Assembly (NCBI GenBank): GCA_945829235.1
Contig: CALZUA010000021.1
Location: forward strand, 1 to 55,852
Direction of reading: 5' to 3'
Origin: an uncultured Clostridia bacterium
GTDB lineage: Bacteria > Bacillota > Clostridia > Oscillospirales > Ruminococcaceae
Length of the DNA: 55,852 nt
In this document: in pieces, positions 33,106-40,533 of the stretch
How the letters are laid out: every line of letters begins with the position of its first letter
Position numbering within the stretch: position 1 is the stretch's first letter
Notes under the pieces: generated by a model
The model's input: the letters and a program-made list of their open reading frames with translations, nothing else
Databases searched by the model: none
What the model was told of the DNA's origin: nothing
Made by a program: the position numbers and the translations under genes

Positions 33106-34400
33106 TCACCTTCGGTTATCGTGAGAGGCGGGTTGAAATACAGCACATCGCCCAACGGTCGCAACAAAAGCCCGCGTTCCAGTGCCTTTTTGTAGATTTG
33201 ATAACCCGTTCTCAGCTTGCTGTCAAAGCTCTCCTTTGTGCGCGGATTTTTCACCAACTCAATCGCGTTTATCAATCCGATGTGTCTTATCTCACCTATG
33301 TGCTTATAACCGCCAAGCCGCTCGTTCAGCCGCTTGTTGAGGTAAACAGCACGTTTTTGCGCGTTCTCCAAAATGTTCTCCTCACGGAAAATCTTCTGCA
33401 CCGCGAGCGCACACGCACAGCCAAGCGGGTTGCCCGAATAGGTGTGAGAGTGCATAAAAGCCTTGCCCTCGGAGTAATCCGCGTAAAATGCGTCATAAAT
33501 CGCTTGCGTGGTGATGGTTATCGCCATCGGCATATATCCGCCCGTCAAGCCCTTTGAGATGCACATAATATCGGGCGAAACTTCCGCGTGCTCAAACGCA
33601 AACATCTTCCCCGTTCGCCCAAAGCCTGTTGCTATTTCATCGGCTATCAACAGCACGTCATACCTGTAGCACAATTCACGCATTTTCTTCAAATACAACG
33701 CAGGGTAAATCCGCATACCCGCGCTTCCCTGCAACAACGGTTCCACGATAACCGCCGCTGTTTCCTCCGCGTACCGCTCAAACGCTTTCTCGGCGTGTTC
33801 AAAGCACTCGCATGAGCAATTATCGCGGTTTTTCCCGTATGGACAGTGATAACAGTCGGGGGCTTCTATTCTTATCGTGTCCATCAACATCGGTCGGTAA
33901 ATCTTCGCGTACAAGTCCATTGTACCAACCGAAAGCGCACCGATTGTTTCTCCGTGATAACCCTCGGTCAGGCACATAAAACGCTGTTTCTTCGGCTTGC
34001 CCGTTTGATACTGAAACTGAAAAGCCATTTTCAGCGCACACTCAACAGCCGCCGAGCCGTTGTCCGAGAAGTTGAACTTGCACAAGCCTTTCGGTATTAT
34101 CTTCATCAACTCGCCGCAGAGCTTTATTGCCGGCTCGTGGGTGAAATTCGCGAAAATGACGTGCTCGAGGCGGTCTATCTGCTCCTTAACGGCGGCGTTT
34201 ATTTTTGGGTTGCAGTGGCCGAGCAAATTGCACCACCAGCTCGATACAATGTCAATGTACTCCTTGCCGTTCTTATCGAACAGCCGCACGCCCTCGCCGC
34301 GCTCCACCACTATCGGCGGGAGCGTTTCATAATCCTTCATCTGCGAGCAAGGGTGCCAGATGTACCGCAAATCCTGCTCAACCAAATCGTTGTACGTCAT
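33048..34400 (-). CDS. bioA: Adenosylmethionine-8-amino-7-oxononanoate aminotransferase
   Basis: 450 residues, full length. It makes diaminopelargonate from KAPA with SAM as amino donor, PLP-dependent. Visible: LVEQDLRYIWHPCSQMKDYE at the N-terminus, GSAAVECALKMAFQF, GYHGETIGALSVG, LLIADEIATGFGRTGKMFA (PLP-binding Asp), and the Schiff-base Lys in CISKGLTGGYMPMA. Start chosen at 34400 (AAGGAGATTTGAG); the frame could extend 29 codons into bioD's end without a site. Last gene of birA-bioY-bioB-bioD-bioA. Confidence 0.97.
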   Translation of the reverse strand: MTYNDLVEQDLRYIWHPCSQMKDYETLPPIVVERGEGVRLFDKNGKEYIDIVSSWWCNLLGHCNPKINAAVKEQIDRLEHVIFANFTHEPAIKLCGELMKIIPKGLCKFNFSDNGSAAVECALKMAFQFQYQTGKPKKQRFMCLTEGYHGETIGALSVGTMDLYAKIYRPMLMDTIRIEAPDCYHCPYGKNRDNCSCECFEHAEKAFERYAEETAAVIVEPLLQGSAGMRIYPALYLKKMRELCYRYDVLLIADEIATGFGRTGKMFAFEHAEVSPDIMCISKGLTGGYMPMAITITTQAIYDAFYADYSEGKAFMHSHTYSGNPLGCACALAVQKIFREENILENAQKRAVYLNKRLNERLGGYKHIGEIRHIGLINAIELVKNPRTKESFDSKLRTGYQIYKKALERGLLLRPLGDVLYFNPPLTITEGELDEAIDRCAGAILDVLGE

Positions 34401-34416
34401 CTCAAATCTCCTTATA

Positions 34417-35091
34417 TCAAAGCGTCTTGTAAAGCTCCACAAGCGTTTTTTCGTCAATATCAAGCTCGGTATCGTTCTCGCGAACAACCGCGATTACACG
34501 CACTCCCGTAAGCTCCTCAATCATCGCAAGATTATCACGTTGCATTGTGTCGCCGTTCCACTTGTTGAGGATAATCCCGTTCACCGTGAGCTTTCGCGCA
34601 CGCATATACTCAACCGTTGTCACAACCGCGTTTATTGTCCCTAGCCCCGCGTCCGCGACAACAACCGACGGCAAGCCGAGTTCTCTAATTATGTCTTCGA
34701 GGAAAATTGTGGCTTTCGCGTCCTTTCGTATCGGGCAGACAATACCACCGCTTCCTTCCATTGTCACAAATTCAAACTGCTCACAAACCCGCGCGAATGT
34801 TGATTTTATCACGCTCATTTCAGCAGGATTTCCCTCAATCCGTGCGGCAAGGTGCGGCGAAACCGCCGTTTTGTACAGATACGACAGCAAAAGCTCCTCG
34901 CTTTCACCGATTTGCGCGAACCTGTTCACATATCCCGCGTCACTCTCGGAAACACTCTCCGCGCCGCTCACCGCCGCCTTGTAATATCCTGCGTTAATCC
35001 CAAAGCTCCGCAGTTTCTTGACAATCAGCGCGGTAACGTAGGTTTTTCCGATATCCGTGCCGGTTGCCGTAACAAAAAGTCCCTTTGGCAT
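34417..35091 (-). CDS. bioD: Dethiobiotin synthetase
   Basis: 224 residues from MPKGLFVTATGTDIGKTYV, with GAGAGGAGCATTGAA upstream. The P-loop GTDIGKT binds ATP; TMEGSGGIVCPI and VADAGLGTINAVVTT are typical. It closes the ureido ring of dethiobiotin from DAPA, CO2 and ATP. Sixteen bp separate it from bioA. Complete. Confidence 0.97.
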   Translation of the reverse strand: MPKGLFVTATGTDIGKTYVTALIVKKLRSFGINAGYYKAAVSGAESVSESDAGYVNRFAQIGESEELLLSYLYKTAVSPHLAARIEGNPAEMSVIKSTFARVCEQFEFVTMEGSGGIVCPIRKDAKATIFLEDIIRELGLPSVVVADAGLGTINAVVTTVEYMRARKLTVNGIILNKWNGDTMQRDNLAMIEELTGVRVIAVVRENDTELDIDEKTLVELYKTL

Positions 35092-35137
35092 TTCAATGCT
35101 CCTCTCCAAATTTCTCACGATAAACTCCGTGCAAAAG

Positions 35138-36109
35138 TTACCTCTCGGCAAATTTTACGCGATAACCAAGCTCAGCGCACATTTTCATATCGTTGTCAAT
35201 CGATATCCCGCGCGTTGTCAGCATATCGCCGGATATCGCCGCGTTTGCTCCCGAGTGGAAAAGAGCCTTGCCCATATCGCCGAGCAAGCCCCTGCCGCCC
35301 GCAAGCCGAATTTGCCCGTCCGGTATTATAAAGCGGAATATCGCAACAACTCGCTTCGCTTCTTCCTCGGTAAGCGTGGAGTTGTGCTCAAACGGAGTGT
35401 TCGGGATTGGGTTGAGCAGGTTCACGGGAATTGACTTTACACCAAGCTCCCGCGCGGTCAACACCATATCAATCCTGTCCGTCATCGTTTCGCCAAGCCC
35501 CATTATTCCCCCACTGCACACCTCAAGTCCCGCCGATTTCGCCGCGTTTATTGCCGCTATTTTGTCGTCAAAAGTATGCGTTGTGCAAACCTCGGGGAAA
35601 AATCTGCGAGAGCTTTCAAGGTTGTTGTGAGCACGGTCAACGCCTGCTTCTTTCAGCTTGCTGAAGCTCGCCTCGTCCAACAATCCCACGGAAACGCACA
35701 CCGATATCGGGCACGCTTTCTTTATCGCGCGAATACTCTCGCAAAGGCTGTCAACCTCGCTCTCCGAGAGCCGTTTCCCCGAGCAAACTATTGAATAGCG
35801 CAACACTCCGCGCTTGTAGTTGTACAACGCGCCCTCGACAAGCTCCTCGGTTGACAGAAGCGGATACTCCTCGCAATGCGTGTTGTAGTGAGCGGACTGG
35901 GCGCAGTATTTGCAGTTCTCCGAGCACCGCCCGCTTTTGCCGTTGATTATCGTACACATATCGAAAGTGTCCCCGCAAAAGTGCGTCCTGATTTCATCTG
36001 CCGCCGCACAAAGCTCACCGAGCGGCGCGTCAATCAGCGAAATTGCTTCTTCCCGCGTGATTTTGCCGCCGTTCAACAGATTGGTTTTCAGTTGCTCAAT
36101 ATTGTTCAT
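35138..36109 (-). CDS. bioB: Biotin synthase
   Basis: 323 residues from MNNIEQLKTNLLNGG (CGGAGGTGTTGCGAG). Radical-SAM cluster ligands Cys62-X3-Cys66-X2-Cys69 in RCSENCKYCAQSAHY. Later conserved parts: AHNNLESSRRFFPEVCTTHT, CSGGIMGLGET, PVNLLNPIPNTPFE, RLAGGR. It inserts sulfur into dethiobiotin, sacrificing an auxiliary 2Fe-2S cluster. Overlaps bioY by 4 bp. Confidence 0.98.
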   Translation of the reverse strand: MNNIEQLKTNLLNGGKITREEAISLIDAPLGELCAAADEIRTHFCGDTFDMCTIINGKSGRCSENCKYCAQSAHYNTHCEEYPLLSTEELVEGALYNYKRGVLRYSIVCSGKRLSESEVDSLCESIRAIKKACPISVCVSVGLLDEASFSKLKEAGVDRAHNNLESSRRFFPEVCTTHTFDDKIAAINAAKSAGLEVCSGGIMGLGETMTDRIDMVLTARELGVKSIPVNLLNPIPNTPFEHNSTLTEEEAKRVVAIFRFIIPDGQIRLAGGRGLLGDMGKALFHSGANAAISGDMLTTRGISIDNDMKMCAELGYRVKFAER

Positions 36110-36687
36110 CTCGCAACACCTCCGCGGTATTTTTGGGCAATCGGGATAAGACGTTTGCCGAGAATTGCCGCCAAAACGCACAGCAAAATATCCCCCGGCA
36201 CCGCCAGCACAAAGCAATACCACAAGGTCATCGAAAAGCTGATTGCGCCGCCCTCTATCCAGAGATTTTTCGCGAAATAAAAGTACAAAATCCCGAGGAA
36301 GTACACAATCCCAAGTCCCGCGAAATTTGCCGCAAGGAGCCGCTTTAAAGACGGGTTTGGCACGGCGTTTGCAATTTTCCCCGTGACAAATGTACCGATG
36401 ATAAAGCCAATAAGATAGCCGAAGGTTGGCTTCAGAACATAGAAAAATCCGCCGCCCTCAGCGAAAATCGGTACACCGATTAGTCCGAGCACAACATACG
36501 CGCCAACGCTCGCCGCACCCCATTTCGCGCCGAGAAGCAGTCCGGCAAGCGTTGTGAAAAGGAACTGCAAGGTGAACTCCATATACGGAATGGGGATTTT
36601 AATGAACGCGCCTACCGCCGTGAGCGCCGTAAAAACCGCGCACATACAAAGCATAAGCGCAGTGTTTTTGGTTTTTGTGTTTGTCAT
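36106..36687 (-). CDS. bioY: Biotin ECF transporter substrate-binding subunit BioY
   Basis: 193 residues, about six membrane helices. The BioY signatures are FIKIPIPYMEFTLQFLFTTLAGLLLG, VYVVLGLIGVPIFAEGGG-like (GAYVVLGLIGVPIFAEGGG) and LKPTFGYLIGFI. It binds biotin in the membrane and works with a shared ECF ATPase module encoded elsewhere. Start ATG has AAGGAGAAATTT and overlaps birA's stop by 4 bp. So the operon supports both uptake and late synthesis; bioF/bioH/bioC are not in the window. Confidence 0.96.
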   Translation of the reverse strand: MTNTKTKNTALMLCMCAVFTALTAVGAFIKIPIPYMEFTLQFLFTTLAGLLLGAKWGAASVGAYVVLGLIGVPIFAEGGGFFYVLKPTFGYLIGFIIGTFVTGKIANAVPNPSLKRLLAANFAGLGIVYFLGILYFYFAKNLWIEGGAISFSMTLWYCFVLAVPGDILLCVLAAILGKRLIPIAQKYRGGVAR

Positions 36688-37661
36688 AAATTTCTCCTTA
36701 TCGTTATTTCACCAGATGTTAATGTACCGCAGCTACCGTCTTCATAGCGCACTTTTAATGCACAATTGTTGTCAATGTCAACCAAAACCGCGGGTGTTTT
36801 ATCCTTACCGTCTATGCCCGATAACACGAAAATCTGCTCCCCGCGCCACATCAGCCGCTTTCGGTATTCATCAAGATAACCGGTGTTGGGAAGAAGCGCG
36901 TAAAGTAGCATAAAATTCTCGTAAACCGTTGCCGCAAGCCGATTTCTCAAGTCACCCGCGCGTTGCTCAAGAACAGCTCCCGCGATGTCCGAAAGCTCCT
37001 CGGGGAAACCGTTTTCGGACGGGTACACGTTTATCCCGATACCAAGCACAGCGTAGTCAAGCGCGCCGTTTTCCATATCAAATGCCGCTTCCGTGAGGAT
37101 ACCCGCAACCTTTTTCCCGCTGATGTAGATGTCGTTCACCCACTTGATTTCAGGCATCGCGCCGCACGTCTTCTCCAACGCAATGCAAACGGCAACCGCC
37201 GCTACCGAGGTGATTTTCATCGCCTTGTTCACCGCAACACGCGGTCTGAGCAAAATACTCATATAAAGCCCCGTGTCTGCCGGCGAGAAAAAGCTCCGCC
37301 CGCATCTGCCCTGTCCGCACGTCTGTTCCGATGAAACCACAAACGTTCCCTCAGAAGCGTCTTTTTGTGCAAGCTCACGCATATAAGCATTTGTCGAGCC
37401 GACTGTTTTCAGTACAAAAATGTCGCGCTCACCGCAAAGATAACGCCGAATACCTGTTTCGCTGAGAACATCGGAGCTGTCCTCAAGACAATAGCCGCGA
37501 TTTGTCACCGCGTCTATCCGAAGCCCCTCCGTGCGAAGCGCTTTTATTGCCTTCCACACCGCTCCGCGTGTGCAGTAGAGCCGTTTCGCGATATCCTCGC
37601 CCGATATATAAACACCGCGGTTTTCTTCAAGCAACCCGCGAAGCTGTTCCTTTAACGTCAA
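36684..37661 (-). CDS. birA: Biotin-protein ligase and biotin operon repressor
   Basis: 325 residues from TTG 37661 behind TTAGGAGGTTGACAATA (an ATG 7 codons earlier overlaps the ribosome site). The N-terminal winged HTH (VYISGEDIAKRLYCTRGAVWKAIKAL) binds the operator; the ligase core has TVGSTNAYMRE, SSEQTCGQGRCGRSFFSP, KWVNDIYISGKKVAGILTE and the C-terminal SH3-like part. It biotinylates carboxylases and, as holo-repressor, shuts its own operon. First gene of the operon. Confidence 0.97.
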   Translation of the reverse strand: MTLKEQLRGLLEENRGVYISGEDIAKRLYCTRGAVWKAIKALRTEGLRIDAVTNRGYCLEDSSDVLSETGIRRYLCGERDIFVLKTVGSTNAYMRELAQKDASEGTFVVSSEQTCGQGRCGRSFFSPADTGLYMSILLRPRVAVNKAMKITSVAAVAVCIALEKTCGAMPEIKWVNDIYISGKKVAGILTEAAFDMENGALDYAVLGIGINVYPSENGFPEELSDIAGAVLEQRAGDLRNRLAATVYENFMLLYALLPNTGYLDEYRKRLMWRGEQIFVLSGIDGKDKTPAVLVDIDNNCALKVRYEDGSCGTLTSGEITIRRNL

Positions 37662-37695
37662 TATTGTCAACCTCCTAAGCATTTTACCGTAGACA

Positions 37696-37724
37696 ATTAT
37701 AGCACGAATTTACCGCAATGTCAA
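37696..37724 (-). promoter_or_regulatory. Consensus promoter of the birA-bio operon
   Basis: Minus strand TTGACA (37724-37719), 17-nt spacer, TATAAT (37701-37696): both boxes perfect. Confidence 0.92.
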
Positions 37725-37749
37725 CCCGTTTGACCAAAAGAGTTGACAA
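37718..37749. promoter_or_regulatory. BirA-type operator
   Basis: TGTCAAC-N16-GTTGACA inverted repeat whose one arm is the -35 box. Spacing and half-site resemble the Firmicutes biotin operator (TTGTTAACC-N14..16-GGTTAACAA). Assigned from position before birA and the match. Confidence 0.75.
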
Positions 37750-37797
37750 TCGACAATTTGTTTAAAGCAACATTTTATTAAGATATTATTAAGATTA

Positions 37798-37826
37798 TTG
37801 ACAAATGTGGAAAAATATTGTATAAT
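37798..37826 (+). promoter_or_regulatory. Consensus promoter of the MIP channel gene
   Basis: TTGACA (37798-37803), 17-nt spacer, TATAAT (37821-37826), plus strand. Confidence 0.9.
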
Positions 37827-37892
37827 TATACCAAGAAATATACTAAAATCCAAATTTTGGTGTATTTCTATACAAAAAATCGGAGGGAATTT

Positions 37893-38615
37893 ATGGTACT
37901 TTTATCTGAATTTGTGGGAAGCTTAGTCTTTCTGCTCGGCGGTTACGCTTATATGTGTAACATCAACCTGAAAAAGACGCTTGTCAGCAAGCTGAATTAC
38001 ATAGAGCTTGCGGTGGCGTGGAGCTTGGCGGTCGGCTTCGGTCTTACTGTTGCCGTGATAATGGGCGGGCCTGCCGCGCTTAATCCGGGCGTTGTGTTCG
38101 GGCAGTGGATTGAAAAGCTCATCGACCCCGCAAAGGGCTTGAATCTCGCGGACGGCGCGCTGTTGATTTTAATGGAATTCCTGGCGGCAGGCGCGGCAGA
38201 AATAATTTGTATGATTTTCTTCTGGGATTCGTTCAAGGCTTCGGGTGACGCACCGAAACGCGGTATTTTCTCGGCTTATCCCGTTAAAAAAAATATGCCG
38301 CTGAATTTTGTTCAGGAGGTTCTTGCAACATTCTTGTTCCTGTTCCTTGTTCTTGAAACGATTAAAGTTGCTCAAAATGCGATTGCAATCGGAATTGTCG
38401 GCTTTGCCGCAGTAATGCTCCTCTCGCTCACCCTGAACAGCACGGGCTTCAGTATGAACGGTATGCGCTCGTTTTTCAGCAGTATTTGGTTTGCTATTCT
38501 CCCGTTCCCGAATAAAAACGGCGAGAAGGTTGACTGGACTTATCAGATTGTCGTAAACCTTATCGGAAGCAGTATCGGCGGTATTCTCGCGGTTATTGTG
38601 GTTAACGCGATTTGA
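37893..38615 (+). CDS. Divergent aquaglyceroporin-like MIP channel
   Basis: 240 residues from MVLLSEFVGSLVFLLGGYAY (CGGAGGGAATTT). The MIP fold is clear: N-terminal EFVGS, first half-helix GGPAALNPGVVFGQ, HFKA-like WDSFKASGDAPKRGIFSAYP, NFVQEVLATFLFLFLVLETI, and the WTYQIVVNLIGSSIGGILA ending of GlpF-type proteins. But the pore NPA motifs are NPG (64-66) and NGM (189-191), with the selectivity Arg192 kept. Pore size or selectivity should differ from GlpF/AqpZ. Monocistronic, with its own promoter and terminator. Confidence 0.85.
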   Translation: MVLLSEFVGSLVFLLGGYAYMCNINLKKTLVSKLNYIELAVAWSLAVGFGLTVAVIMGGPAALNPGVVFGQWIEKLIDPAKGLNLADGALLILMEFLAAGAAEIICMIFFWDSFKASGDAPKRGIFSAYPVKKNMPLNFVQEVLATFLFLFLVLETIKVAQNAIAIGIVGFAAVMLLSLTLNSTGFSMNGMRSFFSSIWFAILPFPNKNGEKVDWTYQIVVNLIGSSIGGILAVIVVNAI

Positions 38616-38621
38616 AATGAT

Positions 38622-38656
38622 ATCAGGCACCGTTCTTGTGCGGTGCCTGATTTTTT
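38622..38656 (+). terminator. Terminator of the MIP gene
   Basis: ATCAGGCACCG / CGGTGCCTGAT, 11-bp stem, 8-nt loop, TTTTTT. Confidence 0.92.
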
Positions 38657-38748
38657 GTCCGGTACAGTTCACTTGCGCTGAATAATTGCACAAAAGCCGG
38701 TTAAAATAGAAATTGTGAGAAAAATTTTGATTTTTTTGAAAAAAGTAC

Positions 38749-38777
38749 TTGACAAAACGGATTGTTTGTGGTAAAAT
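38749..38777 (+). promoter_or_regulatory. Promoter of tRNA-Gln
   Basis: TTGACA (38749-38754), 17-nt spacer, TAAAAT (38772-38777), 17 bp before the tRNA 5' end. Confidence 0.88.
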
Positions 38778-38793
38778 ATTCATTGTTGATTAT

Positions 38794-38868
38794 TGGGGCG
38801 TCGCCAAGCGGTAAGGCAACGGACTCTGACTCCGTCATTCGGGGGTTCAAATCCCTCTGCCCCAACCA
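38794..38868 (+). tRNA. tRNA-Gln(CTG)
   Basis: 75 nt including encoded CCA. Acceptor TGGGGCG / TGCCCCA, D-arm GCC-AAGCGGTAAG-GC, anticodon arm ACGGA-CTCTGAC-TCCGT with anticodon CTG (38826-38828), T-arm GGGGG-TTCAAAT-CCCTC. Reads CAG. Intact, with promoter and terminator, so not interrupted here. Confidence 0.95.
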
Positions 38869-38893
38869 ACCGGTGCGACCGGTAGCCAATTTT

Positions 38894-38923
38894 GCCTCTA
38901 GTTTCTTCTAGAGGCGATTTTTT
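38894..38923 (+). terminator. Terminator of tRNA-Gln
   Basis: GCCTCTAG / CTAGAGGC stem, 6-nt loop, then GATTTTTT. It is preceded by CCGGTGCGACCGG, also found near 32463. Confidence 0.85.
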
Positions 38924-38959
38924 GTGCCTGCAAACAAGTTTTTATAGGAAGTGTTGCTT

Positions 38960-40348
38960 TTGAAACGGAAATTGTTCTTACTGATAACCGCTGTCGCGTG
39001 CCTTGCGGGGTGCTCAAGCGGCGCTGTTATCGAAAATCCCTCGGCAAATTCGGGTTCTTCGGTAACCGAAAATGTTGGTTCCTCGGGAAATTCGGGTTTC
39101 TCGTCAACCGCGAGCTCAAGTTCCTCGAGTTCAACGGAAAGCGCGAGCTCAACGGAAAATTCGAGTTCTTCGGAAAGCTCATCGAGTTCAACCGAAAGCT
39201 CCTCGGTGACCACAAGCTCTTCGGGTTCAGACTCGGCAAATCCCTCGGATTTGGCGCAGATATCGGGCATTGAGCTTGCGAAAATGATTAAGGTCGGCTG
39301 GAATATCGGCAACTCCTTCGACGCGTCCGACTGCACTTGGGTGAACGATGAAATGCTCTACGAATCCGCTTGGAACGGCGATATGAACACCGAAACTCAT
39401 ATCCAAATGCTCAAGGACGCAGGCTTCAACGCCGTGCGTATCCCAGTTTCGTGGCACAACCACGTTTCCGATAATTACTCGATTAGCGAACAATGGCTCG
39501 CGCGCGTGAACGAGGTTGTAGATTGGTGTCTCGAGCGCGATATGTTCGTTATCCTCAACATTCACCACGATAACAGCACTGGATTTATGTTCCCGAAAAA
39601 TCAATATCTCGAGCAGTCCAAAAGTTACATTTCGGCAATCTGGAGACAGCTTGCCTTTCGGTTCAAGGATTATGACGAGCGGCTGATTTTCGAGATTATG
39701 AACGAGCCGCGACTTATCGGTCATAACAACGAGTGGTGGATTGACGATAACAACGCGGACTGCAAAGAGGCAATTCAGTGCATTAACGAGATAAATCAAG
39801 TCGGCGTCAACACAATCCGCGCAGCCGGAGCCTACAACAAAACCCGCTTTATAATGTGCCCCGGCTATGACGCTTCCGCGGACGGTGCGCTGAACGCGGG
39901 CTACGTGCTCCCGAACGACCCCGTCTCCAACAACAACCACATTATCGTTTCCGTTCATGCTTATACGCCGTATGAGTTCGCGCTTCAAGACGGCGGCACA
40001 TCGCAATGGTCAAGCTCAAACCCCTCCGATATGCAGAATATGACCGGCTTTATGGATAGGCTTTACGAGAAGTTCGTGAGCAAAGGCACGGCGGTTATTA
40101 TCGGCGAGTTCGGTGCACGAAACAAAAACGGCAACACCGCCGCCCGCGCCGATTTCACCGCAACTTATGTTTCCGAGGCGCGAAAACGCGGTATCCCCTG
40201 CTTCTGGTGGGACAACAACGCTTTCTCCGGCAACGGCGAGCTTTTCGGTGTTCTCGATAGAAAAGCAAGTAGCTGGTATTTCCCCGAAATCAAAGACGCA
40301 CTTGTCAACAGCTGGAATTCGCAATATGGAAACTCCTCTCGCGATTGA
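38960..40348 (+). CDS. GH5 endoglucanase lipoprotein
   Basis: 462 residues from TTG 38960 (AGGAAGTGTTGCTT upstream; a GTG at 38951 is the alternative). Lipoprotein signal with lipobox LAGC (Cys18), a Ser-rich linker to about residue 98, then a GH5 catalytic domain: KVGWNIGNSFDA, FNAVRIPVSWHNH, LNIHHDN, acid/base Glu249 in FEIMNEPRL, SVHAYTPYEFAL, and nucleophile Glu383 in IIGEFGARN. The fold resembles subfamily 4 endoglucanases, which cleave cellulose, xyloglucan or mixed glucan. It is anchored to the outer face of the membrane, with no dockerin or carbohydrate-binding module. Confidence 0.93.
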   Translation: MKRKLFLLITAVACLAGCSSGAVIENPSANSGSSVTENVGSSGNSGFSSTASSSSSSSTESASSTENSSSSESSSSSTESSSVTTSSSGSDSANPSDLAQISGIELAKMIKVGWNIGNSFDASDCTWVNDEMLYESAWNGDMNTETHIQMLKDAGFNAVRIPVSWHNHVSDNYSISEQWLARVNEVVDWCLERDMFVILNIHHDNSTGFMFPKNQYLEQSKSYISAIWRQLAFRFKDYDERLIFEIMNEPRLIGHNNEWWIDDNNADCKEAIQCINEINQVGVNTIRAAGAYNKTRFIMCPGYDASADGALNAGYVLPNDPVSNNNHIIVSVHAYTPYEFALQDGGTSQWSSSNPSDMQNMTGFMDRLYEKFVSKGTAVIIGEFGARNKNGNTAARADFTATYVSEARKRGIPCFWWDNNAFSGNGELFGVLDRKASSWYFPEIKDALVNSWNSQYGNSSRD

Positions 40349-40360
40349 GCGGAGTTTTTT
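40331..40360 (+). terminator. Terminator of the GH5 gene
   Basis: AACTCC...GGAGTT stem with further pairs inside, followed by TTTTTT; the stop codon lies in the loop. Confidence 0.75.
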
Positions 40361-40501
40361 CTTGTCAAAAAACTAAACAAACAGGATGCCGAGAAAGGTT
40401 CAGCGACACGGCGGCTTGGCTTTGTGCCTTCCGAATGTGCGTTTTCTGCAAATCAGATAATGAGGCGACAGAAGTTGACGCGCCTTTATCGACAGACTAA
40501 A

Positions 40502-40527
40502 ACTCCTCCCAAATGCTCGGGAGGAGT
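40502..40527. terminator. Terminator of the amidase gene
   Basis: ACTCCTCCC / GGGAGGAGT, 9-bp stem, just past the minus-strand stop at 40534; followed in the minus direction by TTTTAG-type T-rich sequence. The 140 bp between here and the GH5 terminator hold nothing recognisable. Confidence 0.75.
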
Positions 40528-40533
40528 ATTTTG

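Noticed and set aside
32727-33557. 276-codon plus-strand frame
   Set aside because: Antisense shadow of bioA and of the 57-bp repeats; no ribosome site.
38794-38868. tRNA-Gln as attachment site of the left element
   Set aside because: Its acceptor and T-arm differ from the fragment at 27712, and it is intact with its own terminator.
39041-39240. Repetitive TCGAGTTC/GGAAAGC sequence as a CRISPR-like array
   Set aside because: It is the Ser-rich linker of the GH5 lipoprotein; no fixed repeat-spacer spacing. No CRISPR array is visible in the window.
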